NCBI GenBank assembly: GCA_003255025.1
Contig: QANY01002235.1
Span: 1,208,260-1,272,259 of the forward strand
Direction: 5' to 3'
DNA length: 64,000 bases
Origin: Datisca glomerata
Lineage: Eukaryota; Streptophyta; Magnoliopsida; Cucurbitales; Datiscaceae
In this document: positions 33,913 through 45,130 of the stretch, piece by piece
Layout of the letters: every line of letters begins with the position of its first letter
How positions within the stretch are numbered: the first letter of the stretch is position 1
The notes under the pieces: model-generated
Seen by the model: the letters and a program-made list of their open reading frames with translations, nothing else
Databases searched by the model: none
What the model was told of the DNA's origin: nothing
Translations under genes and position numbers: made by a program

Positions 33913-34440
33913 CACTACCCAGACTGCTTCGTCAACACGGTGAAGGAAAAGATGGAGAACGGAAAGTGGAAGTCCTGCATATGTTCAATGGCCCGAATAA
34001 GGCATGCCCAAAGGACAACTCCCCTATTCCAAAAATTAATCAATTGATGGACGCTACAACGGCTCAAGAACTTGTTGACTTTGTGGTAGAGATGACGCCA
34101 CCTTAAGAGAAAGATGACTGGAGCCATACAGAATATGTCACGCAAGATGACACGATGGATAGAGGCACGAGGAAAGAACATTCAGACATGGAATGGGCAC
34201 TCAACGTGGATGGCTCTGCAAACACATGCAGAAGGAAAGCCAGACTGATCCTCAAAACATCCCGAGAAGACCAAAACTGAAAGGGCGATGCAAATCGCAT
34301 TCAGGAAATAACAATGAAGTCGAATGAAAGCATTGCTCGCATGTCAATGGAGATTCTTAAGCTAGGCATAAGGATGTGGGCAAATCATAGCGAAGTTCTA
34401 AAATTGAAGGAATGATTCAAAGAGTGCTCCGTCGAGCAAC
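33905..34440 (+). pseudogene. Tat-type gypsy reverse transcriptase and RNase H remnants
   Basis: IPKINQLMDATTAQELVDFV (about 34032-34090) resembles the P-R-I-D-Q-L-V-D-A-T-A-G-H-E-L segment of gypsy Tat reverse transcriptase. About 90 bp later MEWALNVDGSANTCRRKARLILKTS (about 34178) matches the RNase H start W-x-L-x-V-D-G-S with its first catalytic Asp. The catalytic RT core between them is deleted and several stops occur. Strand agrees with the LTR orientation. Confidence 0.6.
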
Positions 34441-35130
34441 TATCTCGAGTACACGAGATACTTGGATGAAAGACCTCGATAAAGGTCATGATCGTCGATG
34501 CCTCCTACTCATCAGAGATGACTAGAAGAAGGACCCTATATAGGGCAAAAGGACCACAAAAGTATCTCGTGGCACCCGATCACACGAGATGATCGAGCGA
34601 AAGACCTCAACCAAGACGACGGCCTGACGAGGCCTTCTGGTCACTAAGGATGATCTGGAGAAAGACCCTCCTACATAGAGCAAAGGGACCATGAAAGTAT
34701 CTCGTGACACCCGAGCACACGAGATGATCAGACAAAAGACCTCAACCAAGGCGACGGCCTGACGAGGCCTCTTGATCACTAAGGATGATTCGGAAAAAGA
34801 CCTCAACCAAGTGACAGCCTAACGAGGGCTCCTGATTTGATCTGGAGAAAGACCCTACATAGGGTAAAAGGACCACGGAAGCTTCCTGTGGCACCCGAGG
34901 TCAAAGAACCCTCAAATGAAAGACCTTACCTAGGGCGATGACCTAACAAGACATCCTTATCACATAAGATGATATGGAAAAAGACCCTACGAAGGGAAAA
35001 AAGACCTTATTCAAGGCGACGACTTAACGAGGCATCCTTATCACATAAGATGATTGGAAAAGACCCTACCTAGGGTAAAAGGCCACAGTAATATTTCATG
35101 GCACGTAAGCACACGAGATGCTGTGACAAA
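34440..35130 (+). repeat. Tandem repeat, long unit (roughly 170-190 bp)
   Basis: Recurring segments are GAAAGACCTCAACCAAGGCG, GACGGCCTGACGAGGCC, ACTAAGGATGAT, AAAGACCCTACATAGGG, and GTATCTCGTGRCACCCGA followed by CACACGAGATGAT. Three or four degenerate copies. The long open frames through them are repeat artefacts. Confidence 0.75.
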
Positions 35131-35229
35131 GTACAATGATAATGGTCATATTCGCCAAAGCTCATAACTTACGTGAGACGAATAGAAGAAAAGACCTTAC
35201 ATAAGGTAAAAGGACCATTGTAATATTCC

Positions 35230-35560
35230 ATGGTACTTGAAGTCACTAGATGACTACGATGGTCACATAGATGACTATACACTCGAAAGTCACATAAATG
35301 ACTATAATACTCCAAGTGACACAGATGACTAAGGTACACCCAACGTCATCCAGATGACTAAGGTTCACCCAACGTCACCCAGATGACTATGAGACTCCAA
35401 GTCACACAGATGGTTAAGTACCCCTAGTGTCACAAATGGCTAAGCACCTTAAGTCACCTAGATGACTATAGTACATTGCGTCACAAAGATGGTTAAGATA
35501 CCCGAAGTTACCAAGATAACTATGGTGCCCAAAATCATAATTATGACAATGACACTCTAA
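35230..35560 (+). repeat. Minisatellite, about 30-33 bp unit, about ten copies
   Basis: Units of the type AAGTCACACAGATGACTA followed by a variable 10-14 bp spacer such as TGGTACTCC. GTCAC...GATGAC gives each unit a partial inverted repeat. Confidence 0.8.
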
Positions 35561-36936
35561 TCACATTGATAACTATGACATTGAGATTAGAATCTCATAA
35601 ACCTTAAAGGTCTTGGTACTCCACTAGAGATGACTCCAAAGGACCTCACCATCAAGGACTCGTCAAACACGATTTGAGCAAACGAGGCAAAGTAGGCTCC
35701 AAAACCTTCTATCAGAAAGCGAAAGCATTGATGAATTGCATACATAAACACATAAGCATAGAGAGATGCAACAACAAGCTCAACAGAACAAGCAATTCAT
35801 TTCAAATGAAGAACGTCAACAATATAAAATACAAACCTACCGCTTGATGGGATACATTTGGTCGATATTCTAGGAGCATAGAAGATAAGGACCTTCAGTA
35901 ACTCAAGAATACTGTCAAACTTAGGGCACAATTATGGAGGCATCACTCCATAGACACTCAAAAGTCATTTGTCCTCCAAGAGAAGAACAACTCACTTTTC
36001 TTTAAGGCTAGCTCAAAAACACTCATTGTGCCAAGCTACGCTATAAATTTTGGACAAAGAAACATATGAGTTAGACAGTCGAATCACTACGTTACTTGGA
36101 CATGCTAGTAAACTCAGACATTGAGTTACGAGAAAGAGTCAACAACCAAAGTCTCAAAACTTTTGGTTCCCAACCACGACTTAGTTTTTAAAAATGTAAC
36201 TCTGGATGGCAAGAAGAACCCTCGGGAAGCACGCCATTGAGTGCAATAACTCTATCATCCGCCATGAGACATGAGATGCCAAAGTTATGTACCAGATATA
36301 TGGTCAAGCATTGATCAACACGAGAATGCAACGTAAGATTTTGAAAAAAAATCGTATCCTTAAGAAGACCCAATAACATCACAACGTCAAGTCAACCTCA
36401 CAGTAAAGCAATCCCAAGGTCTGGCCGTCTTATCGTCTATATCAGATCAAATGAATTCAATCCTAACAACAAGTCTTCACCATACGCTTAGACGAAGGTG
36501 TAAAAGTTTAGCTGTGATGACAACTGATCCAACTCAAGCCTCATGGCTGCCAGATGAACTTCATAGGGACTCGATCCCGATAATTACTCGAAGCAACTCA
36601 CACAAACCTGAACCACATAGCTTTTGGTCCTAACACGATCACACACATCATTACATGAAGACGTCCAACATTAATCAAGATGACGACATTTTTACTAAGA
36701 GTCAATTGACAAATATGAAGAAAGCTCATGTCATTCACAAGATGCTTTAAGATGCCATCATGAATCAACAACAAATACTTAGATATTTGGACACAAACTC
36801 TACTGTTTGACGCCAACTATTACTCAGCACTCGATTATGTACAAAGACAGAGTCTTGGGTAAAAGCTCATGGCTCCCTCCACAACATATTTTTTGACTAT
36901 ATCGCTATGCTTTAGACTCAAGAAGTGAGCGAAAAT
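35561..36936. other. Element interior 3' tail
   Basis: Non-coding sequence leading to the 3' LTR. CAAGAAGTGAGCGAAAAT (about 36919-36936), just before the LTR, is the candidate purine tract. No gene recognised. Confidence 0.45.
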
Positions 36937-37641
36937 TGTAAGGGAGAAAAAACACTTGGGCTAAAGCCCACGCAATAATATTTTTGAACAAGGCCCAATA
37001 CTCTCATTTCTTGGGTAGGGTCCACATTAAGTTCAAACCGATGACTCTTCTATGACCGAAGTCACCATGATGACCGAGGTACCCTCCACGACCAGATCGA
37101 TGAACATTACCCCACCTATGCTTAGACTACTGAGGTGACACGGATGACGAGGTAATCTCATACCTAGGATCTTGGCTATTCGAAATAGTCAATATCATTT
37201 TTTGTCACAATAAAATATAATAGTCAGTCATACAAGAAAATTATGGGCACACATCAAATCTATCAAGTGATCTCAATGGTTGTTAAAGAAAATAAGATGA
37301 TAACTAAAATATCCCGATAAGAGAATATTCTACATGAATATCTCAATTCTTTATTAGAATAAGGAAGAAGATACATTGAACCTGGACGTTTGACTGATAC
37401 AGAAAATGATTATTAATATATGATGATCCCCCATTAAACGGTAAGCAATTCTCTAAATTGCTATTATTTTATTAAACATTATACTGACTTGATCGTCGGA
37501 GTGCATTAGGTGGAGCATCCTCCGATGTTCTACCTACTCCTTTTAAGATCGTTCTTGATTTTTGTAGACATCTGGATGAATCACCGAACGACGCGTGGTG
37601 AACCCCTCGACAGTCGATGCTGGCATATTTTCGCATCGACA
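36937..37641 (+). repeat. 3' LTR of the Tat-type derivative
   Basis: TGTAAGGGAGAAAAAACACT opens it and TCGCATCGACA closes it. It is collinear with 30513-31162 and longer by a few short insertions, for example around GGTGGAGCATCCTCCGATG near 37510. Confidence 0.75.
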
Positions 37642-37646
37642 GTAAT

Positions 37647-39059
37647 GAATTTGGCTTTCATAATCCAACTGAGAGTAGAAAGAGACAGATAAACCAAATA
37701 GTCTTCGCCAAGTTTGTTTATTCAGCCCGCAGAAAGTAACTCAAATTCTTCATTCAAATATGCACAAAAAAGGAGTGAAATCAGAAACGCATGTAGCTCG
37801 AAGAACCAAACAATCAGCGAATAAAACCAACCAAAAGCTTTATTATCTATTTTTGGTTCCTATAGTATAAAAGTTCTCAATATACCGAATCTGATTATTC
37901 TCACGAAAATCACACAAAGATTTAAACAAAATTGAACAAAATACATAAATCGGTTTTTACACCAATTGGACTTTGTTCTCTAATTGACCTTAAATTTGAG
38001 CGTAAATTACCTAATAGAAGCCCAAGCATCAAGCATGACCAGATTTCAAAGCAGAAAAGGGCATATGTACTATGTAGAGTTAAGGAGAAATGCTAAAAAT
38101 TTGAAGAGGAGATTACGAGAGAAAAAAAATCTAATAGTTAATTTTGTTTCGGTGATCATTTTATTCTTTAAAAAAAGTTAAATATTTTGGTTATTTCAAT
38201 GTTTTGGTCTTCTGTTCTGAAAAAATTACAAGAATAATATATCATAATATATTATTTATATAGATAATATAGGTATAAAAAATGATCTCATGATCATTAA
38301 CTTACCTAATCACACATAATTGTAAATTTGAATACAATAATAATGAATTTTGGTAACATCATATTGAATAATGGTATAATAATATGTAAATAACACTATT
38401 TTAAAATGAAGAAAAAAATAAAAACAGTAGTTTGCACTTGCCCATAATGATGACAAACAGCCTCCAGCGCCACTGAGCTGGCGCCTAACATGATGATCCT
38501 AAGCGGTAAAAAAAACTATATAACTGTTACATAACAGAAAATTTTGATACCCCTACTCGGGGTATTCAACGGTCGGTCTGATCAGATTTAAAAATCATGG
38601 TCCTCCTATATGAATGATCGAATGGATCATAAATCAGAAAAAATCTAGATTGACCAGTAAAAATCAACCGTTGATGATGTGGTACTAAAAAGATGCTATT
38701 TACCTATAATTTAAAAAAAAAACATGTTATTTTTTAAATTGGCTTTCAAAACTTGTTTATTCGATACAATTACTTTAAAAAATAATCAAATTTATAGGCT
38801 CACTAACCAGAACTACATATCTTCCTATTATACCTATTTACTATTTTTAACAAATTTTTTAAAAAAATTGAAATCTCCCATATATCATAAATGCTATAAT
38901 TTTTTTTGAAAATTTTATTAGAATCTCTCTCTCCCTTTCCCCGTTTCTCTCTCCCTCTTACATTTTATATTGTATATGTGTGCGTGTATATAATATATAT
39001 ATACAAATGCGCGCGCACACGCATATTGTAATATGTATATATAACATATATTACTTTTA
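37647..39059. other. AT-rich DNA with microsatellites, no gene recognised
   Basis: It contains ACCCCTACTCGGGGT, a small hairpin near 38550, and a CT run (38923-38956). At 38960-39050 an alternating TATATG/GCGCGC/CACACG tract could form a hairpin. No coding similarity. Confidence 0.5.
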
Positions 39060-42000
39060 TCGAAAGTCTCAACAATGAGGTGACGTGAAATATCTTCTCC
39101 ACGTAGTGATCCTCTCGGCCTGGGATCTATATAACATAGATAAAGAGTTCTAAGACAAAGAGAATCAAATGTGGTTTCCTCGTCAAAGAGTCTCCTATGT
39201 CTAAGTCAATACCCTAGAGAAACTTTGGCAGAGTTTCACCTAGGAGATAGTTGCTTACCTGGTCCGTAGTCGATGGGATATTTATACCTGAAGCATTGCC
39301 TGAAGGGAAGCGTGTCGATGAAGCATATATGACGTAGTAAGAGGAAGTATGTCGAAGATGCCTCGGAGATATGGCAGTTCTGCCATGTCACGGCTAGTTG
39401 GAGGCAACATTTAATGCTCTTCAACCCTAGGTCGGGTTCCTTGCACCTGTAATAATTACCCCAGTCAAGGATCATGTGCGAGTCCTACCAGCTCGTCTGA
39501 AGACTTCCATGTCCTTTCGTAAGCATGAATGGAATCATTGAGTTTTTATTGCCTTCAATTGTTCGTTATGGTCATCACTCTGACATGTTGAAGTATCCTC
39601 ATAGGTCGAGTTTGGGCGAGATAAATGCCTTTTTGAAGTGAAATTCCCTGTGCGTGGGTAATGACATCGCGTGAGGAAGGGAGGTGAGGACCCTCCACCT
39701 CGGTTATCGAAGCGTTACCTGTCATATTGATATGTGCGTTGGTGACGTCTAATTTCCTAAGTTTATCAATTTGTAACCCGACGGCTCCCTGATCCGTCAG
39801 ATCATTTGAATGGTCTCGATCATGGTTTGCTCCAAGGCTTATAAATGAAGGATTTTCTTCGCATCATTCATTTTCCCCATTTCAAGAGAGATGAGCTCTT
39901 TAGCGATTTCCATTCTTGTCCTTACCTCCTTGTTCTTGTAAGAGTTTCCCTTTTCCCGAAGGATTTTTCATCGAGTATTTCTTCCAAGTCCTCTTATTCC
40001 TCTTCTTCCTCTCCGTTGGTTGTTAGGTATCACATGGATTCGAGCGAGGCCAGTGGCTCCCTCTCTGATCCTGAACAGGTCGCGAGTCTAAGTGGGAGTT
40101 CTGGTTGCTAAGGGGCCGATGACTACCATTTCTCTTGACCGAGAAGGACCTAGTCTTTATCCGGGAGAAGTATCATCTTCTGAACTACATCTACCTACGA
40201 CTGCCGGAGGATGGGGAAAGAGTCAACCCCTCAACATGGAGGGATCAACTTGTACTCGGTAACTCCTTAATGGAGATAACCCTTGCCCAACTCTAGCCTA
40301 ACTCTTGGAGGGTCCTGGTGGGATGTTGGGTTTTATGGAACCCACATGCGGCGGGGACTTCTCGTTAGAGGAATTCAACCTCCTATTTTAATTAAAGACC
40401 CGTCCCAAGAAACTAGGTGAAGAGGCTCCTTCTTGACCCCCAGATTAGTACTACATCAACTGTAGGACTGGAGGGTGAGAGGACTTGTGGAAGTGTTCCC
40501 ACCTTGTGCAATGAGTGGAAAGATGACTGGTTCATGGTTTCTGGATATTGTGAGTCTTATTTAGGGAACTCGGGGATTACTGACTCGATACTTTAAGCCT
40601 TCGGGGTCGTAGGTGAGATCTGACAAAGAGGCAGAAAGTGTACTTGCCCCCAATTTTGAATTTAAATTCTTCTCATTTTGTGTGTAGCAAGAAGGCATAA
40701 ACTAAATGACCTCTCTGTCGACTTCACGGCCTGAATTCGTAGTTTAGCCGGTATCCCTGCGGACTAGTGCCACTTCAGCTTCCTTACCTCCCCCGCGTCC
40801 TTATTCCGGGCTAAACTATACCTGGATCCTCTATCGGATTTCAATCTCAGAGCATCTTGGCCCTCGTAGTTCCAAAGCCACCTTTTCAAACCGTATGTGA
40901 TGTTGTCCACATATCTTGTTTCCTGCCTGTCCCTCTCCTTTTTTTTCATGGCCTTATTGTTGTTCTACTTCTTGTGATGGTTTCTTTGAGCAAATCTCGG
41001 GTGTATCTCAAGGGTGTTAAGGCGTTGAGGAGGGAGGCAGTTCGGTTTAAGAAGCTGAGGGAAGTCAAATGAAATGAGGGTCCTTCTTACACCTCCTCCC
41101 TCTACCCATCATTGGGGGACTTCGGGGGTGCCATCGTTGTCTCCGTCTATCCCACCTTCTTTTATATCTGATCCTTCAAAGACCATCGAGAGCCTTCCCA
41201 AAAATCCCCGGTCATCCTCTGGTTAAGGTCTATTGCAGGATGAACTTGATTACGTGGCTCCTTAGGGGTCCTTCCAATCCTTTCAATTAGCTCGAGCCCA
41301 GTCCGAGGTGACTAATCTTGAAGTTGAGTGGTCTTCACCTCAGCTCCTCAGGGGTGCTTCTCTGAGTTTTGACTGGCCAAGCTTTCATGGACAGAAACAC
41401 AAGGATCTGATAACCTCGATTGTGGGGGAAGAGAATTATAGTCCTCGAGACCGAGCCCGGGGATAGGTGAAGAGGTTGTGTGAATGGTGGTTTGCACAAG
41501 TAGACCTTGAGAAGAAAGCTGCACTCTCGAGCAGCCGGGGGCAGAGCTTGCTGATGCTTTTGGGGATCACACCTTGGGTGTAAAACCATCTCCTCCTTCA
41601 CCTTTTATGTATGTCTGTTGTTTTCCTTACCCGCTTGTTATCATTTACAGATTCTTGCTTACAACCCCGACCCATTTTGGCCATTATAGATCCACGGTAT
41701 TTGTGGATGACGATACCGCTTTGAAGTATGAGGCTGAGTTCACCGTCGCGACTCAGAGTGTGATTCCCTTCATCGAGCTAATGAACAACTGATCGAGGAG
41801 ATCCAAGAGCTCCACGTTGTAGCAGGGAGGACAATGAGCCTCGAGGAAGAGTTGGCTCGGGCTCAAGAAGTTCGTCAGGATTTGAAAGCTCAACTATCTG
41901 ACCATGATAAGATCATTATAAGTCTTCATCGTCAAGAGAGTGTCCTGTTGAATAAGTTCAGGTTGCAGGAGGAGAGGCTTGTCCAGGCTGAGAGTCGAGG

Positions 42001-42190
42001 AATAGAGGTTACTCGACAACTAGAGGGTTTTAGAGAGTCCCTTATTCTCAATGCTGCCCTACTCTTCGAGTTCTCCTTGGATTATGATAGCTGCCGAGAC
42101 GAGATTCTCGATCCTTGTCCTGAGATGAACCTGAGCTTCCTCAGCTGTCCTCCAGAGTCTTTGCTCGTACAAAATGCAAGTATGTCATGC
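39060..42190 (+). mobile_element. Tat/Ogre-type gypsy fragment with promoter and gag-like ORF remnants
   Basis: A promoter-like GCTTATAAATGAAGG (39837-39851) precedes a serine-rich ORF start (MDSSEASGSLSDPEQVASLS, from 40033). From 40140 on, broken frames read LTEKDLVFIREKYHLLNYIYLRLPEDGERVN (40130-40225), LVLGNSLMEITLAQL and PNSWRVLVGCWVLWNPH (40255-40340), then CNEWKDDWFMVSGY (about 40508). This is the order of the 'putative plant transposon/retrotransposon gag-like' proteins of Tat elements. A coiled-coil-rich ORF at 41834-42208 (SLEEELARAQEVRQDLKAQL) fits their C-terminal part. No pol or second LTR is present. Confidence 0.6.
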
Positions 42191-42639
42191 TTAATTTACT
42201 ACTTTTAGGATCATAAAAGTTTAATTTATATTTTAGCGTGACATGTTAACAAAGGTTTAATTTCAGGTCGTAAAATTATATATTTTACCAGTATATACTG
42301 AAACTTCCATTATTTTCAATTCTATTTTCCAAAATTTATATGTTTAAAACTGAAGTTCAATTTGGCATTTTTTTTTTGCACGTCATATCACATATTTGTC
42401 AAAATCTAGTAATAAACATTTTTTTTGCAAATAAATCTAATGATAGACTTGATCAGAACTTAATTAGAATTAATCATTTGATATTGTGATTTATAGCGTG
42501 ATCCGAACTTCAAATTCACAAAAGAAGAGATAATCGAATCATTCAATGACAAGATTTTTAACGGTCATGATTTTAAGGGATATCAGATGCACGCAAAATA
42601 AAATCTTCGACATTCAAAGCCGTGCCAAATCACAACTAA

Positions 42640-43100
42640 ACTATCCCAATAAATACACGCCTGCCTTTCTTCTCTATGCCGCTTACTTTTTTTTCAACCA
42701 TTCTGTATCGAGCTTCACGTCTCATTTCAAAGAGTAGAAAAGAGAGTGCTGGACTCCACTACTTGTTCACCGAAAATGAATTTCTCAGGAAGGCAGTTAT
42801 TTCCGCTTGATTGCGAGTACAAGAACTCTCAGCAGCTTCTCGAAGCTTCGCTCTCCAGAGATCTAATATTGGCTTCCGTTTGCTTCTTGTATCCGCTTAT
42901 TGACGTCAACTTTATTGGCCCAGTATCCCCCAAGATCAGGAAAACTTAGGTGGTGCTATGTGATGAATCGCCTAGCGAAGTTTGAGTCATATACAAGGAA
43001 GGAGTTCAAAACCGACGTCACTTCTCTATTTGTCGCTTCATACGAAAAATGTGGCGCTTGTGAAGCTATTGCTGGTAAATTGCTTAAGCTTGTCTTCTTT
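42640..43100 (+). pseudogene. Ankyrin-repeat gene first-exon pseudogene with its promoter region
   Basis: The ATG at 42775 opens MNFSGRQLFPLDCEYKNSQQ and LLEASLSRDLILASV. DVNFIGPVSPKIRK (about 42903) and VVLCDESPSEV (about 42953) follow, and in another frame EFKTDVTSLFVASY (about 42999). This order matches the start of plant ankyrin proteins having DVNFVGAV, VVLRDESASEV and EFKTDVTALFLA segments. TAG after RKT and a TGA break the frame, and the ankyrin repeats themselves are absent. A TATA-like CAATAAATACAC at 42648-42659 and a plausible leader are kept, so a genomic piece and not an mRNA copy was duplicated. Confidence 0.65.
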
Positions 43101-43575
43101 AGTTTGTAATTGATAGGTGGAGAATTTTAACTGCTTCATCTGCACTATTTCTTATTTTTGATTTCTTTTTAATTCTTTATGCTTGTTCTCAGTATAGTAA
43201 GACAATGGACTTCTGCTTCTGCATACTGATCTATAATGCTTATTCTTTAGTTTATAATGTTCATATTTTTTTACGCTGGTGCTTCATAGCGTAGCATTTA
43301 GCGCGCGTACTTAAAAAAAATTAGCTCGCGTAGCATTTAGCGCGTGGTTTTCATGCAACTCAAATCTTTAATGTGTTTTGCTACATCTACTTGTCTGTGA
43401 TTCTTCCTTTTTCTGATTGCTTTTTTCTGTGTTCGAATTTCATACTGTTTTTTGCCGTAGAATGGGCAGAAAATAAAGATTTTAAAGGCGTATATGGGAA
43501 GGTTCAAGTGATTGGAATAGATACTTTAAAATGATTTTATGTAGCTTATTTGGTCATTATTGGTTTAGGTAACAA
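43101..43575. other. Intron-like DNA following the ankyrin exon
   Basis: GGTAAATTG at about 43074 could be the donor of the first intron. The T-rich text that follows looks like plant intron sequence. No later exon is seen before the gypsy LTR at 43576. Confidence 0.4.
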
Positions 43576-44010
43576 TGTCAGGTGTCTTGTGATAAATTCT
43601 TACGCACACCATAAGTACACAATAATACATCCATATGAGTTTATCTGTAAACAAACACTATTATAATCACAACAACTCAAATAATGAAAATAGATAAGCT
43701 ACAGCCTTAAACAATGAAGAAAAACAATCTTGATGACTCAAAAATGGTGAACTTCACCAAGAAGAGTGAAATTACACCCCTATACCAAGATGTTCAAGAG
43801 CTTGACCTCTCTTAAAATAGCCACTACCCAACCCCCTTCCCTACTTCCCCTCCCCCCTTTTTTATTCGATCTTCATGATTACAAAAGCCTAACTAACTTG
43901 CCTAGTCAACATCCTTTTTCTCTCTCCCTAACTAACTCATTTATGCCCATTTTTCTAGCTCATCCCCCATTCTAATTACATTTTCTCTTTCTTTTTCTAA
44001 GTGCATGACA
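43576..44010 (-). repeat. 3' LTR of a minus-strand Ty3/gypsy element
   Basis: Read on the minus strand it opens TGTCATGCACTTAG and ends with CCTGACA, so TG...CA and a TGTCA/TGACA pair bound it. Directly upstream is the purine tract TAGAGGAGGGTAA (44011-44023). The 5' LTR is not found; the element is truncated at about 56412. Confidence 0.65.
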
Positions 44011-44029
44011 TTACCCTCCTCTAGAAAAG

Positions 44030-44715
44030 ACACATTGTCCCCAAGGTGCTAGAGTTCCCTAATGTGTTCTGCCTCCTCTGTCTGTTTGGTCCCAACACCA
44101 CCCACGTCTCCCAAACCAAGTCCTCGGAGATGCCGATTTCATCCACCAGCAATACTTGAAGATGACGGTTCTTGCAAACATGCCCTGAATAAAAATTTTC
44201 ATCGCATCAGAAGCATAAGCCCTTTTCTCCCCTTCGTTGCAACTCAGCGTCAGTATATAGCCAGAAAATGGTCGTTCCCCTCATCGCCGGCGCACCTCCC
44301 GCCCCATCGGTCGTCGATATCATTGGTGGTGGCTGGGTGGTCGTCGATGAGAAGCTGGTGCGGCTCTAGTTCGCACCCTGGCTCACGAAGCCTCCTGTCG
44401 TGAACCCTAGAGTCGCGGGTCCTCTTGGGTCCGCGAGTCTGAACAGAAGTGGATTAGAACCCGCGTGCGGGCTAGGGTTTTCATAGCTCGGGGACCCGAC
44501 CTAACCCGTCTGGGTTAGATGAATTTTATCCTCCACCACTTGGGCATACTTCATCCTCTCCACTAAATCCCTAAGTCTCAACATCCTCACCTCAACCCTA
44601 ATGTGTGGCTTCAACCCATTGATGAAAACACCCTCCACCACCTCATCGGAGACCTGTCCATGGAACGGGGCTGCTAGAACCTCAAACCGATCAATAAAAT
44701 CTTTGACCGATGAAT
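44030..44715 (-). pseudogene. Ty3/gypsy Gag, C-terminal part (pol deleted)
   Basis: On the minus strand SVKDFIDRFEVLAAPFHGQV and EGVFINGLKPHIRVEVRMLR (44550-44715) match the retrotransposon Gag domain. After a TAG they continue to a Ser/Thr/Pro-rich linker. The zinc knuckle follows as RRGEKGLCF-stop-CDENFYSGHVCKNRHLQVLLVDE (44120-44215), with one Cys codon region broken by a stop. Within 100 bp the sequence becomes the polyprotein tail and purine tract, so protease, RT, RNase H and integrase are deleted. The N-terminal half of Gag is on the far side of the CACTA element, at 56231-56410. Confidence 0.75.
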
Positions 44716-44723
44716 CACTACAA

Positions 44724-45130
44724 GAAATTTCATTATTAGCGACGAAATTTTTCATCGGTAAAAGTCCAAAAATCATCGGGAAAAGGTAGTGGCGACAATA
44801 ATGTCGTCGCTAAAAGTGCCTCGATAATACCTTTTACCGACGACAAATATTTTTGTTGACGACATTATGTCGCTGCTAATTATGTTTGACGACGATTATA
44901 TTTTCATCGACAATGACCTTTCTCGACGATATTTAGATGGTCGATAATAGTTTTAGTGACGAAGAAAATCATCTCTAAGCGTTTTTGCCGATGACATATT
45001 GCTCGTCGAGAATACCGTTTACCGACAAAATGAAATCGTCGATAAAATGTATGGCGATGATTTTATTTTCGTTATTAAAAAGTTTTATCAATGACATTTA
45101 AATCTGTCGTTTCGTCGCTAAAAATATGAT
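44724..45130. repeat. CACTA left subterminal repeats
   Basis: Dense copies of TCGTCGCTAAAAG, CGACGACA, ATCGTCG and CATCGGTAAAAG in both orientations. These are the usual binding sites of the element's DNA-binding protein. Confidence 0.8.

Larger units (their letters stand above)
30513..37641 (+). mobile_element. LTR retrotransposon, Tat-type gypsy deletion derivative with minisatellite interior
   Basis: Two direct repeats of 650-705 bp bound a 5.8-kb interior. The left flank GTAAC (30508-30512) and right flank GTAAT (37642-37646) could be a decayed 5-bp duplication. The interior has no full pol gene: only about 500 bp (33905-34440) encode RT and RNase H pieces. The rest is tandem repeats and a GC-rich block. 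Probably non-autonomous or a decayed copy. Confidence 0.7.

Noticed and set aside
34522..34806. A 94-codon frame with internal duplication (SSLVTRRPRQAV / SSLVIKRPRQAV)
   Set aside because: The duplication is the DNA tandem repeat of the element; the frame is on the opposite strand to the element's genes.
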